Source: an uncultured Caulobacterales bacterium | Lineage (GTDB): Bacteria; Pseudomonadota; Alphaproteobacteria; Caulobacterales; Caulobacteraceae | Direction of reading: 5' to 3' | DNA: 64,000 nt | Assembly (NCBI GenBank): GCA_903858685.1 | Contig: CAIOJR010000023.1 | Coordinates: 1-64,000, forward strand | In this document: positions 1-9,886 of the stretch, one piece after another | Layout of the letters: the number at the start of each line of letters is the position of its first letter | Numbering within the stretch: position 1 is the stretch's first letter | Made by a program: the position numbers and the translations under genes | The notes under the pieces: model-generated | What the model saw: the letters and a program-made list of their open reading frames with translations, nothing else | The model's database searches: none | Told to the model about the DNA's origin: nothing

Positions 1-23
1 TTCGAGTCACGCAGGCGGCACCA
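1..23 (+). tRNA. 3' end of a tRNA truncated by the window edge; isotype not determinable
   Basis: TTCGAGT (T-loop) + CACGC (T-stem 3' arm) + AGGCGGC (acceptor 3' arm) + A + CCA. Confidence 0.7.
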
Positions 24-79
24 TTTCCCGTTCGCCTTATTACACAACGCCAGAGTTGCGGACAGGACGTCCAGTCACC

Positions 80-1585
80 TCAACGCACCGTGCGGCGCCT
101 GCCGCCTGGCGCGGGCGAGGGCCGTGGTGCGGACAGGGCGGCGTCATCCTCATAGGGGCCAGGGTCGTCCGGGATGGGCGGGGCCAATATGTCAGCATTA
201 TCGGCTGTGAAAAATGGCGTCGAGGCCTGATAGGCGACCGGCAGATCCGGCAGTTCTGACAGAACGCGCTCGCCCCGCTCCAGACGCGGATGGGCCAGTT
301 CGCCCGTTTCAGCATAGTGCGAGACCAGACGGCTCCAATCCCCGGACCCATAGGCGAATGCACGGCCTTCGGGATCGATATCGCTCCAATCCGGCTCAAC
401 CGGCGCCGCAGCGGCGCGGGCGATCCACAAGCGGGCTTCGTCCGCTTCATGGACGGCCAGGGCGATCCGCGCCATCAAGCCACAGACGCGAGCGCTGGCG
501 CGGGCCTGATCAAGGGCGCCGGCGTGGATACGCGCGCCACGGGCGTCACCGGCCAAAAGAGCCTGCTCGACGCGCAGAATCCGGCTTTCATGATGCTCTG
601 CATTCAGGTCCGCCAGCGCCGTCAGACGCCGCGCCCGCTCACGCGGGGTTTCAGCCGTGTTAAGGTCGCGATAGGCCATGGCGAGCGCCGGATGGGGCCT
701 GACCTTCCACGCGGATTCGATGAGTTGCGCCGCCCGAGTCGCCTTGCCGTCCGCCGCCAGACGGCGGGCCGCAGTCAGCACCCCGGGCGAGAAGTCCGGC
801 TTGAGTTTCGCCGCCTGGCTCGCCAGTTCGAGCGCCTCGTCCAGCGCCTTGGGTTCGCTGGACAGGTCCCGGCGCGCCGCCGACGCCGCCAGAAGCGCGG
901 CACGCGTGCGCTCCGCCACCGCAGGCGAGACGATCTTGCGCTCCAGAGCCTCTTTCGCCAGGGCGAGGGCTGCATCCCAATCACCCGCAGCCAGTCGCGC
1001 CTCAACCAAAGCACGCCAGGCCCACCGAGCGGTCTTGGTCAGACCATAGGCGGCCTCTGCGTTCTTGACCGCTTCCAGGGCGTCGCCCTTGCGCTGGGCA
1101 ATCAGCATCAGGCCGCGATACCCCGCCAGTCTCAGCTCCGGAAAGCCCAGCATCGCGGCATAGGCTGCGTGTGCTGCGACATCATCGCCCGCGGCTTCTG
1201 CCGCGGACGCCGCCAGAATGCGCACGAGCACGGGCTGATCATCCATGTATTCCGCCGCCTTTTGCGCTAGCCGGCGCGCATCGACGCCGGATCCGGCGGC
1301 GACAGCGACAAATCCGCGAGACAGGCATTCCGCGCCTTCGCGACGCCGCGCCTCCGCCCGCGTTCGCGCAGCGCGCGCCGGCGCCGCAGCAAACCAAAGC
1401 ACGGCCTGCCAGAACAGGGTTGCGGCCAGAGCCGCCAGCACCAGGGCGACAACCGCCGCTGCGGCGGATGTATCAATGCGCCAACCCAGCCAGACCAGAC
1501 TGGCCTGGCCCGTCTGCCCGGCGAGCGCCATGGCGACGCCAATCACCACAGCCACAAAGAGGATCGCGAGCAGGGCGCGGATCAT
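80..1585 (-). CDS. hemY: HemY N-terminal domain / TPR-like membrane protein
   Basis: 501 aa; N-terminal TM 'MIRALLAILFVAVVIGVAMALAGQTGQASLVWLGWRIDTS', TPR-like Ala-rich helices; next to mitofilin-hemD-hemC. Confidence 0.85.
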   Translation of the reverse strand: MIRALLAILFVAVVIGVAMALAGQTGQASLVWLGWRIDTSAAAAVVALVLAALAATLFWQAVLWFAAAPARAARTRAEARRREGAECLSRGFVAVAAGSGVDARRLAQKAAEYMDDQPVLVRILAASAAEAAGDDVAAHAAYAAMLGFPELRLAGYRGLMLIAQRKGDALEAVKNAEAAYGLTKTARWAWRALVEARLAAGDWDAALALAKEALERKIVSPAVAERTRAALLAASAARRDLSSEPKALDEALELASQAAKLKPDFSPGVLTAARRLAADGKATRAAQLIESAWKVRPHPALAMAYRDLNTAETPRERARRLTALADLNAEHHESRILRVEQALLAGDARGARIHAGALDQARASARVCGLMARIALAVHEADEARLWIARAAAAPVEPDWSDIDPEGRAFAYGSGDWSRLVSHYAETGELAHPRLERGERVLSELPDLPVAYQASTPFFTADNADILAPPIPDDPGPYEDDAALSAPRPSPAPGGRRRTVR

Positions 1586-2466
1586 TGGCCTGCTCCCTTG
1601 CTGGCGCTGGCGAGGTTTTTCAGCGCGTCAAGCCGAATAGCGGCCACGCGGTTTTGAATCTGCACGCGCCTCAAGGCGCGATCGCGCCACGGAGCCGCCG
1701 CATCTCGTCCCTTTGGCGGCAGAGCATCGAGTTCGCGCACGGCGCCGTCAAGATCGCCATCGTTCAGACGGTGCTCCGCGCGGGCGAGAATGGCGTCCGG
1801 ACTTGATCCAGAAGTCTGATCCGTCCGTCGGACGGTAAACAGAACGCCCACAGCATGGGCAATCTGGGCCAGCCAGCCGGAGCCTTGCACCGGAGCGCGC
1901 GAGGCGTAGGCCGCGCGGCGCGCCATGTCCGGAAACTCCGCCACAAGCACGGGGCGGGGCGGGGCGCCATGTTCGGCCAGAGCGCGCAGGGCGTCGACCT
2001 CATGGGGGTCCGGCAGGGTGCGAGCCAGATTATCGAGATCGGACGCAAAGGGGCGACCGGTGTCGGAGGCCTGTGACAGACTGGCCGCCGCCAGCGCCGC
2101 CGACGCCGCCCCGACCAGTGCGTGGTGTTCATTCTCGATCCGATCGAGCCTGGCGGTCAGGGCCGCGACATCTGGTCTGGCCAATCCCGTCAGCGCTGCG
2201 GCCGACGGACTGGTCGATGCGGCTGAGGCCGGCGCGGCGATCGGCTCACTGGCGGTCGAAGTTGCGGGAGACGCCGCGGGCTCGACAGTGACCGGTTGGG
2301 GCTGGGGCCCGACATGCAGGCTTTTCGCCCCGAGAAACACGACCAGCGCCAACACGACGCAGGTCACGCCCGACCCCAGACAGAACCAGACGAGCGGAGA
2401 CATCGGCCCGTTGCGTCGCGCGGGCGGACGGGGGGAGAGGTCGGACGGATCATTGGCGATGGTCAT
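1582..2466 (-). CDS. mitofilin/Mic60-like inner membrane protein (COG4223-type)
   Basis: One TM near the N-terminus, Pro/Ala linker, C-terminal mitofilin-like helices; ATGA-type overlap with hemY; conserved hemY-hemDC neighbourhood. Confidence 0.75.
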   Translation of the reverse strand: MTIANDPSDLSPRPPARRNGPMSPLVWFCLGSGVTCVVLALVVFLGAKSLHVGPQPQPVTVEPAASPATSTASEPIAAPASAASTSPSAAALTGLARPDVAALTARLDRIENEHHALVGAASAALAAASLSQASDTGRPFASDLDNLARTLPDPHEVDALRALAEHGAPPRPVLVAEFPDMARRAAYASRAPVQGSGWLAQIAHAVGVLFTVRRTDQTSGSSPDAILARAEHRLNDGDLDGAVRELDALPPKGRDAAAPWRDRALRRVQIQNRVAAIRLDALKNLASASKGAGQ

Positions 2467-2490
2467 GACAAAGGCCGATATGTTGCGTGG

Positions 2491-3246
2491 TCAACGCGCC
2501 GCGGAAGGCGATGCGCAGAGTCTGTCGCGAATGACCTTAAGCAATGCCTCCTCCTTGGGGAACGGGGAGACGATAATTTCTCTGCACGGCGTCGATCGAA
2601 GCGGTGCAGCGCAGGCGTCGGAGAGCGCGAAAACCACGGCGTCTCCAAGTCCAGTCAGCCCCTTTGACCAAAATTCAGTCAGAACGCATCCAGCGCTGGG
2701 GGACTGGACCACGATCCCTGCAATTGGGGCGGCTTGCAATGCTGACAGAAGGGAATCAGGAAGCTCGGCGACGCCACAGGTCTCATAGACGGGCAGGCGC
2801 GTGACATGACAGCCCGCGCGCACCACGGCGTCCGCCAGGTCCCCCGCCGGAATTCGGGCGCACGGATGGAGGATGCGTCCGCCGGGACAGCGACTGATAA
2901 TCAGCGCCGCAAGCGCCGACACATCGCCATCAGCGCTTTCCACGTCTCGCCATCCAGCCTGTCTGGCCGCCAGCGCCGTTGCATCTCCGACGGTCAGGAC
3001 GGGGCGGCTGGAAATTTCAGGGTGGAGCCCAAACAGGCGCACGGCGGCTGGGCTGGAAAACGCCACAGCGTCAAAATCGAGCGGCCTGGACAGATCATAG
3101 GACAGAGCCCGCGTCTCGATCAGCGGCGCGGTGATCGGGTCCAGTCCGAATGGCCGAAGCGCATTCGATGTCGCCATGGCGCCCGGCGCTGAGCGCGTGA
3201 CCCAGACCCGCGGCGCAACGATCCTGGTTGGCTCTGGCCCGCTCAT
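2491..3246 (-). CDS. hemD: uroporphyrinogen-III synthase
   Basis: 'PRVWVTRSAPGA...ETRALSYDLSRPLDFDAVAFSSPAAVRLF...VQSPSAG'; start set at MSGPEPTRIV, 4 bp after hemC. Confidence 0.85.
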   Translation of the reverse strand: MSGPEPTRIVAPRVWVTRSAPGAMATSNALRPFGLDPITAPLIETRALSYDLSRPLDFDAVAFSSPAAVRLFGLHPEISSRPVLTVGDATALAARQAGWRDVESADGDVSALAALIISRCPGGRILHPCARIPAGDLADAVVRAGCHVTRLPVYETCGVAELPDSLLSALQAAPIAGIVVQSPSAGCVLTEFWSKGLTGLGDAVVFALSDACAAPLRSTPCREIIVSPFPKEEALLKVIRDRLCASPSAAR

Positions 3247-3250
3247 GGCC

Positions 3251-4216
3251 TCAGCCTGGCGGCAGAAGCGCGTCGCCGCCATCCTTGCGCACGGCCTCCC
3301 CCAGGGACAGGCCCAGGCGATAGGCTTCGTCGCGCGCGTGTTGCTCATCCATCGATAGTTGGATCGCCCCGTCCCGGCGCCAGCGTTGCGCACCGTTTGG
3401 CGTCAAGCCTTCCACGATGAGCGACAGCCGTCCGTCAACCAGTTGCGCAAAAGCGCCCACCGCCGTCTTGCAGGATCCCTCCAGCGCTTCCAGAGCCCCG
3501 CGTTCCGCAGCGACGGAAATGCCTGTGGCGACATGATGCAGACCCCGGAACGCCGGATGGTCGAGATCGGCCTCGCGTGTCTGGATGGTGAGGGCGCCCT
3601 GCCCCGGCGCTGGCGGAGCCAGCACAGGATCGATCAGACCGGCTGCGCGTTCGGGGATGCCCAGACGTTTAAGTCCGGCGAAGGCCAGCATGATCGCATC
3701 CGCCCCGCCCTCGTCCAGCCGGGCGAGACGCGTATCGACGTTGCCGCGCAGAAGCTGGACGTCAAGGTCCGGGCGGATATGCAGCGCCTGAGCCTGACGC
3801 CGCAGGCTGGCTGTGCCCAGGCGGGCGCCCTGCGGCAGGTCTTCAATGCGGCTGGCTATGTGGGAGATCAGCGCATCGCGCGGATCTTCCCGCTCGGGAT
3901 GGGCGGCGGTCGCAAGCCCGGGCGGCGTCATGGCGGGCATGTCCTTCAGGCAGTGCACGGCGCAGTCGATGCGACCGTCGAGCAGCGCCTCTTCGATTTC
4001 CTTGGTGAACAGCGCCTTGCCGCCGATTTCCAACAGGCGTCGATCCTGCACGCGGTCGCCCGTGGTGGTGATCGGCACAATCGGGGCGACCGCGTCCGCC
4101 AGAGCCGGGTCTGCGCCCAGAAGACGCGTGATCTCGGCCTGGATGTAGCGGGCCTGAACCAGGGAGAGGCGCGAGCCGCGGGCGCCAATGCGGATGGGGG
4201 ACTGTGCGTGTTGCAT
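3251..4216 (-). CDS. hemC: hydroxymethylbilane synthase (porphobilinogen deaminase)
   Basis: 'IRIGARGSRLSLVQA', 'VHCLKDMP', 'LLRGNVDTRLARLDEG', 'LEGSCKTAVGAFA'. Confidence 0.97.
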   Translation of the reverse strand: MQHAQSPIRIGARGSRLSLVQARYIQAEITRLLGADPALADAVAPIVPITTTGDRVQDRRLLEIGGKALFTKEIEEALLDGRIDCAVHCLKDMPAMTPPGLATAAHPEREDPRDALISHIASRIEDLPQGARLGTASLRRQAQALHIRPDLDVQLLRGNVDTRLARLDEGGADAIMLAFAGLKRLGIPERAAGLIDPVLAPPAPGQGALTIQTREADLDHPAFRGLHHVATGISVAAERGALEALEGSCKTAVGAFAQLVDGRLSLIVEGLTPNGAQRWRRDGAIQLSMDEQHARDEAYRLGLSLGEAVRKDGGDALLPPG

Positions 4217-4326
4217 GACGGGTTCGGTAAGGCTACCTCAAGGATCACTGTCCCGTTGGCTACAGGAGCTTTGGGACGATCACAATGCGGCGCCCGCAAT
4301 GGCGCGTCGACCCCGTTCGAAAAGTC

Positions 4327-5433
4327 ATGTCGCCAGCGCCGCCTCTGACCATACTGGGTATCGAAACGAGCTGTGATGAAACCGCAGCCGCGGTCGTGCG
4401 CCTGACTCCGCGCCCGGACGGCCAGGATGTGAAGATCCTTTCCTGCGTCATCGCCACCCAGTTCGACGCGCACCAGCCCTATGGCGGCGTCGTGCCGGAA
4501 ATCGCGGCCCGCGCACATGTGGAGGCGGTCGACCTCGTGATCGCGCAGGCGCTGAAACAGGCCGGGGTGGGATTTGAGGCTCTGAGCGGGGTAGCGGCCA
4601 CGGCGGGTCCGGGCCTGATCGGCGGCGTGATGGTGGGACTGTCGGCGGGCAAGGCCATCGCCCTGGCCCGCGGCATACCGCTGATCGCCGTCAATCATCT
4701 GGAAGGGCACGCCCTGTCGGTGCGCCTGACCGAAGCCGCGCCCTATCCTTATCTGTTGCTTCTGACGTCCGGCGGCCATTGCCAGCTCCTATCGGTCGAG
4801 GGACCGGGTCATTGCCGTCGTCTGGGGACAACCATAGACGATGCGGCGGGCGAAGCTTTCGACAAGATCGCCAAGGCGCTGGGGCTGCCCTATCCCGGAG
4901 GCCCGGCACTGGAGCGACTTGCCATCGGCGGCGATCCAAAGCGCTATCGACTGCCTAAAATGCTGGCGGGCTACAATGGCTGCGACTTCTCATTTTCCGG
5001 ACTGAAGACCGCCGCCGCGCGGCTGGTTCCTTCCCTGACCAGCGACGATGATCGGCGCGACCTCGCCTGCGCCGTCCAGGCCGCCATCGCCCGCCAACTC
5101 AGCGAGCGCTCCACCCGTGCGATGGAATTGCACCGTGAAAGATATGGAATGAAGGGCCGTCTGTTCGCCGTGGCGGGCGGTGTCGCCGCCAACCAGACGA
5201 TCCGGGACGCTCTGAAAACCGTGGCGCACGCGCACGACTTCGCCTTCACGGCCCCGCCTCTGAAATATTGCACGGACAATGCGGCCATGATCGCCCTGGC
5301 GGGCGCGGAGCGGCTGGCTCTGGGCCAATGCGACCCGCTGGACGTCGCCGCACGACCGCGCTGGCCGCTGGACGAGGCGACCGCAAGGTCAAATCCCGTC
5401 CATCATTCTGGCCGCAAGGGAGCCAAGGCATGA
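4327..5433 (+). CDS. tsaD: tRNA N6-adenosine threonylcarbamoyltransferase TsaD
   Basis: '[16 protein letters not shown]', '[14 protein letters not shown]', 'HLEGHALS'; start set at [11 protein letters not shown]. Confidence 0.96.
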   Translation: MSPAPPLTILGIETSCDETAAAVVRLTPRPDGQDVKILSCVIATQFDAHQPYGGVVPEIAARAHVEAVDLVIAQALKQAGVGFEALSGVAATAGPGLIGGVMVGLSAGKAIALARGIPLIAVNHLEGHALSVRLTEAAPYPYLLLLTSGGHCQLLSVEGPGHCRRLGTTIDDAAGEAFDKIAKALGLPYPGGPALERLAIGGDPKRYRLPKMLAGYNGCDFSFSGLKTAAARLVPSLTSDDDRRDLACAVQAAIARQLSERSTRAMELHRERYGMKGRLFAVAGGVAANQTIRDALKTVAHAHDFAFTAPPLKYCTDNAAMIALAGAERLALGQCDPLDVAARPRWPLDEATARSNPVHHSGRKGAKA

Positions 5434-6428
5434 GGGGCTTCACCCACGCCGGCGTTCTGGGCGGCGGAGCCTGGGGCACCGCCCTGGCCCAGGTCTGTGC
5501 ACGCGCCGGTCTGCAGGTGACGCTGGCCGTCCGCGAGGCTGAAGTGGCCGCCGACATAGCGGGACGACGCGAAAACCGCCTTTTTCTGCCCGGCGTTAAG
5601 CTGGATGCGCGGATCGCCGCTACGCTGGACTTGGCGGCGCTGTCGGCCTGCGATCTGGTGCTGGCCGTCGCACCGGCCCAACATCTGCGGGCCGCATTGA
5701 TCGGCCTCGCCCCCCATCTCGCAACAGGGACGCCGTTGGTTCTGTGCGCAAAAGGGATTGAGCAGAACAGTCTAAAACTGATGACAGAGGCCGCCGCCGA
5801 GGTGCTTGGGCAAACGCCGCTGGCGGTGCTGTCGGGTCCAAGCTTTGCGGGGGACGTTGCACGGGGGCTGCCGACAGCGGTCACTCTGGCCTGTCCGGAC
5901 GAGGCTCTGTGCGGGGCCATCGCCAGGGCGCTCGCCACCCCGGCCTTTCGCCCCTATCTCGCCGCCGACATGATCGGCGCCGAAGCGGGCGGCGCCGTCA
6001 AGAACGTGCTGGCCATAGCCTGCGGCGTGGTGGAAGGGAAGGAACTGGGTCGCAGCGCCCATGCCGCCCTGATTACGCGCGGCTTTGCCGAAATGACGCG
6101 GTTCGGCGTGGCGCTGGGCGCCAGGGCCGAAACCCTGGCGGGCCTGTGCGGCCTGGGCGATCTTGTCCTGACCTGCTCGTCGCCTCAGTCGCGCAATATG
6201 AGTGTGGGGCTGGCGCTGGGACGCGGTGCAACCTTGAGCGAGGCCCTATCGGGAAAACTGTCGGTCGCCGAAGGCGTTTCGTCCGCGCCCGCCGTGGTGC
6301 AACTCGCCGAGAGACTTCAGGTGGACATGCCGATCTGCCGCACCACCGCCGCACTGCTCGACGGCGCGGTCAGCGTCGATGAAGCCATAGAGAGCCTAAT
6401 GTCCCGCCCTCTCAAATCCGAACGCTAA
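5430..6428 (+). CDS. gpsA: NAD(P)H-dependent glycerol-3-phosphate dehydrogenase
   Basis: '[16 protein letters not shown]', '[18 protein letters not shown]', '[14 protein letters not shown]'; 4-bp ATGA overlap with tsaD. Confidence 0.96.
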   Translation: MRGFTHAGVLGGGAWGTALAQVCARAGLQVTLAVREAEVAADIAGRRENRLFLPGVKLDARIAATLDLAALSACDLVLAVAPAQHLRAALIGLAPHLATGTPLVLCAKGIEQNSLKLMTEAAAEVLGQTPLAVLSGPSFAGDVARGLPTAVTLACPDEALCGAIARALATPAFRPYLAADMIGAEAGGAVKNVLAIACGVVEGKELGRSAHAALITRGFAEMTRFGVALGARAETLAGLCGLGDLVLTCSSPQSRNMSVGLALGRGATLSEALSGKLSVAEGVSSAPAVVQLAERLQVDMPICRTTAALLDGAVSVDEAIESLMSRPLKSER

Positions 6429-6450
6429 ACCCTCGTCTGGAGATCCCCCC

Positions 6451-6735
6451 ATGGCCTATTTCGTCCTGATCTGCACCGACAAGCCCGGCGCGCTGCAAAC
6501 CCGTCTCGCCACGCGTGACGCGCATCTGGCCTATCTCGGCGCGACCGGCCTGGTGCGCGCAGGCGGCGCCTTTCTGGATGGGGAGGGCAAACCCGAGGGC
6601 TCGATGCTGGTGGTGGAGACAGACAATCTTGAGGCCGCCCGGACCCTGGCCGACAATGACCCCTATGCCCTTGCGGGCGTCTTCTCCAGTGTCGAGGTAA
6701 GGCCCTGGCGTTTGGCGGTCGGCGCCTTCGCCTGA
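6451..6735 (+). CDS. YciI family protein
   Basis: 94 aa 'MAYFVLICTDKPGALQTRLATRDAHLAYL...DPYALAGVFSSVEVRPWRL', typical YciI fold. Confidence 0.85.
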   Translation: MAYFVLICTDKPGALQTRLATRDAHLAYLGATGLVRAGGAFLDGEGKPEGSMLVVETDNLEAARTLADNDPYALAGVFSSVEVRPWRLAVGAFA

Positions 6736-6974
6736 TGGACACGGCGCGCGAGATTCTGCGCATCGCCATCACGACAGGCGAACGCGCCTATCTCAATCTG
6801 TGTCCGCATTCGGGGGGACGGCTGTCCGCACCCGGCGAACCTGCGCCTGTGTCGCGGGATGGGCGCCATCTGATCTGCACGCTGCACGGCGCCATGTTCC
6901 GGATCGAAGACGGTTTGTGTGTCGCCGGGCCCTGCGAGGGGCGATATCTGACGCCAGCCCCGGTCCAGGACTAA
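6735..6974 (+). CDS. Rieske-type (2Fe-2S) protein
   Basis: 'CPHSGGRL...CTLHGAMFRIEDGLCVAGPCEGRYL' matches CxH...CxxH; 1-bp overlap with yciI-like gene. Confidence 0.8.
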   Translation: MDTAREILRIAITTGERAYLNLCPHSGGRLSAPGEPAPVSRDGRHLICTLHGAMFRIEDGLCVAGPCEGRYLTPAPVQD

Positions 6975-6992
6975 GCCCGCCCAAGCTGCGGA

Positions 6993-7979
6993 TCAGCCCT
7001 CATCGTGGTCATCCACATAGAGGGGATAGTGCTCCGGGAAGGCTCCGCCGTGAGGTTCTGCGCGGCCCGTCGGATCAGGGTGGATCAGGATGTCGGCGGC
7101 AGGAAAGGCCGTCAGGATGCGCTTTTCGGCCGCCACGACGACCCTGTGGGCCGACTCCAGCGACTGGGCCGGCTCCAGATCCATGTGCATCTGGATATGG
7201 ACAAAAGGCCCCGCAGCACGCGTGCGAAGCTGGTGCACGCCCAGTACATGGGGGTCGTCGCCGGCCAGGGCGATTATCCTGTTCCGCTCATTTGGGCCCA
7301 GCTCCTGGTCCATCAACTGGCTGGCGGCTGCGCGAAACACGCCGACGGCGCCCCAGAGCAGCCAAAGCCCGACAACCAGACCGGCCACCGCATCAATGCG
7401 CGGCTCGTGAAAAAGGGCGGCGCCGGCCAGCCCGGCCAGGGCGGCGACATTGCACACAATATCGGCGAGGTAATGCGCCCGATCCCCATGCACCGCGACC
7501 GAACCGGTCTTGGCCAGAACCCGGTTTTGCGCCCAGACCAGCCCCACCACGCCGATGGTGGACACCACCATGATCGACATGGCCGTGCCCTCGGAGCTTA
7601 CGGCCTGAGGGTGGATGAACCTTTGCACCGCTTCACGGCCGATCAGGGCGGCCGAGGCGAAGACCAGACCCGCCTGGACGAGACTGGCGAAGGCCTCGGC
7701 CTTGCCGTGGCCGAACCTGTGCTCGGCGTCCGGCGGGGCAACCGCATAGCGCACTGCAAAGAAGGTGGTCAGGGCCGCGATGAGGTCAAGGACAGAGTCA
7801 CCCAGGGACGCCATCAGACCCACAGACCCGCTGAGAATCCAACCGACCAGCTTGGCCCCGACCAACACCGCCGCAAGGCCAACCGACAATTGCGTGACCT
7901 TTCCCGTCAGGGTCAGACTATCGGCTGCGGAAATACCGCCCGCCAGGGGGGCATGGTCTGTGTGCTCGGTCATGCGCAT
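6993..7979 (-). CDS. cation diffusion facilitator (FieF/ZitB family)
   Basis: 'SLGDSVLDLIAALTTFFAVRYA...DAEHRFGHGKAEAFASLVQA', 'HGDRAHYLADIVCNVAAL'; start set at MRMTEHTDHAP. Confidence 0.9.
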   Translation of the reverse strand: MRMTEHTDHAPLAGGISAADSLTLTGKVTQLSVGLAAVLVGAKLVGWILSGSVGLMASLGDSVLDLIAALTTFFAVRYAVAPPDAEHRFGHGKAEAFASLVQAGLVFASAALIGREAVQRFIHPQAVSSEGTAMSIMVVSTIGVVGLVWAQNRVLAKTGSVAVHGDRAHYLADIVCNVAALAGLAGAALFHEPRIDAVAGLVVGLWLLWGAVGVFRAAASQLMDQELGPNERNRIIALAGDDPHVLGVHQLRTRAAGPFVHIQMHMDLEPAQSLESAHRVVVAAEKRILTAFPAADILIHPDPTGRAEPHGGAFPEHYPLYVDDHDEG

Positions 7980-8116
7980 CCTTATAAAGCCGACGCCTGG
8001 CGCCTGCACGTCATTCTGACGACGATAAGGATGAAGATTTTTGGTTTCCGCGCTGACGTCCGGGGTGTAGTTCAGCGCTTTCAAACGACGCGGCCCCGCG
8101 TTCGGAGCGTTTGGTC

Positions 8117-9313
8117 ATGTCGCCACTGTGGATTTCAACAAGCGCAGCGCTAAAGCGGCTCAATGTAAAGCCCCAGACCCTGTACGCCTATGTCAGCCGC
8201 GGCCTGATCGGCGTGCAGGCGGATCCGGACAGTCCGCGCCGTCACCTCTATAGCGCCGAAGATATTGACCGGCTCGACCAGAGAAAACACCGCACACGCG
8301 GCGCCGTCGCCAAACAGGCGCTGCATCATGGCGACCCTGTCCTGTCCTCGTCCATCACGACCCTGGGCAAGGGCGGTCTGTGGTATCGCGGCCGCGACGC
8401 CGTGGCCCTGTCTGAAAGCGCAACCCTGGAAGATATAGCCCGCCTGTTATGGGACTGCGATCTGGACCCCTTTGCCGGCCTTACCTTCAATCCGCAAAAG
8501 ACGATCGGCCCCGATCCACGCGCCCGCGCCTTCGCGCTCCTGGCGATTCGCGCAGCCGCCGATCCGGCGACGACCGGCCGCAGCGCCGACCTGTTATGGC
8601 GTGAGGCTGCCGTGGTGCTGATCGATCTGGTCGACGCCGCCTGCGGCGGCGGACGCGCGGGACTGCTTCATGAACGCCTGGCCAGAAGCTGGCGGCTGGA
8701 AGGGTCGCGCGTCGATATCATCCGACGCTGTCTGGTCCTGACGGCGGATCACGAACTGAACGCCTCGACCTTCGCGGCGCGGGTCGCCGCCTCGACCGGC
8801 GCGCCCCTGGCCGCCTGCGCGCTCGCAGGACTGTCGACCCTGACCGGTCCGCTGCACGGGGGCATGACGCTGCAGGTTTCGTCCTTCATCGCCGAATGCC
8901 GCCGCACGGGAGATGTCCACGCAACCGCCATGACCCGCCTGTCTCAAGGTCTGGGCATTCCAGGCTTTGGTCATCCGCTCTATCCAGCGGGCGACCCGCG
9001 CGCCAGGGCGATCGCCGACGCCCTGCCCCTCTCTGATGAATTGCAGGAGATTCAGCAAATCGGCGAGCGGCTGACCGGCTCGGCGCCGAATCTGGACTTT
9101 GCATTGGTCGCCGCCTCGCGAACGCTTGGACTGCCGACCGAAGCGCCGTTCACGCTGTTCTCGGTCGGACGCGCAGTGGGATGGATCGCTCATGCCCTGG
9201 AGCAGATCGGGGAAGGCCAGATCATCCGTCCCCGGGCCCATTATGTGGGATTGCCCCCCGGCCAGGGCGACCGCATTGACGAACGCAACGGCGCGCTTCG
9301 CAAGCCCCGCTAA
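8117..9313 (+). CDS. citrate synthase-like protein with N-terminal HTH
   Basis: N-term 'AALKRLNVKPQTLYAYVSRGLIGVQADPDSPRRHLYSAEDIDRL' HTH-like; C-term 'LHGGMTLQV...IPGFGHPLYPAGDPRA' citrate synthase motifs. Confidence 0.85.
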   Translation: MSPLWISTSAALKRLNVKPQTLYAYVSRGLIGVQADPDSPRRHLYSAEDIDRLDQRKHRTRGAVAKQALHHGDPVLSSSITTLGKGGLWYRGRDAVALSESATLEDIARLLWDCDLDPFAGLTFNPQKTIGPDPRARAFALLAIRAAADPATTGRSADLLWREAAVVLIDLVDAACGGGRAGLLHERLARSWRLEGSRVDIIRRCLVLTADHELNASTFAARVAASTGAPLAACALAGLSTLTGPLHGGMTLQVSSFIAECRRTGDVHATAMTRLSQGLGIPGFGHPLYPAGDPRARAIADALPLSDELQEIQQIGERLTGSAPNLDFALVAASRTLGLPTEAPFTLFSVGRAVGWIAHALEQIGEGQIIRPRAHYVGLPPGQGDRIDERNGALRKPR

Positions 9314-9338
9314 GGACTGATTAGACCCGGGAGAAAAA

Positions 9339-9433
9339 TCCGATCTGATGGGATCGAATCTTGCTCCTGGCCCTATATGATCAAGCTAACTTCTGCGACG
9401 AACCGGTGGCCGCTTCGTCGGATAATGCTCTGA
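9339..9433. repeat. bipartite degenerate intergenic repeat, copy 1 (module 1 at 9339-9370, module 2 at 9391-9433)
   Basis: Module 1 tccgatctgatgggatcgaatcttgctcctgg; module 2 ttctgcgacgaaccggtggccgcttcgtcggataatgctctga (CGACGAA...TTCGTCG hairpin). Both align with 21474-21572. Confidence 0.6.
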
Positions 9434-9446
9434 TGATTTCTGCGGG

Positions 9447-9875
9447 TCAGTCTTCAGGGGTAAGCAGGGGGCCAAGGCCTGGAACAGTGACCAACACCTC
9501 CCGCAACAGGTCCCGGCCGGTCACGCCCTGCACAAAATCCATGGCCACAGGCAGGATATCCTGCATGTCGGCTGCGGTGATCCCCTGACGGGTCAGCTTC
9601 TGCCCCATCGCCATGGCGTCCGACATGGCCGCGCCGCCAGCGCCGCCCACATTCTTCATCATGCTGGCCACCAACCCGCCGGATTTGTTCTGGGTCATGG
9701 TCGAGCCCTCCACCGCCAGATCGCTCGCCCCGTCCACGGCGGCGAAAAGCTCAGCCACTCTGGCGGCGTCTGCATGCTTCTCGATCAGACACAGGGCGGC
9801 GGCCAAGGCCGTGCGCGCCTGTTCCGGGGTGAGGCCGATGCGATCTGCGCAACGTTCAATCAGGTCTTGAATCAT
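9447..9875 (-). CDS. DUF2267/DUF2780-like small protein
   Basis: 142 aa 'LIERCADRIGLTPEQARTALAAALCLIEKHAD...GGLVASMMKNVGGAGGAAMSDAMAM...VLVTVPGLGPLL'. Confidence 0.55.
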   Translation of the reverse strand: MIQDLIERCADRIGLTPEQARTALAAALCLIEKHADAARVAELFAAVDGASDLAVEGSTMTQNKSGGLVASMMKNVGGAGGAAMSDAMAMGQKLTRQGITAADMQDILPVAMDFVQGVTGRDLLREVLVTVPGLGPLLTPED

Positions 9876-9886
9876 GGGAGACCGCT

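Noticed and set aside
290-1270. 326-codon plus-strand ORF opposite hemY
   Set aside because: Antisense shadow of a confident hemY; low-complexity Arg-rich product.
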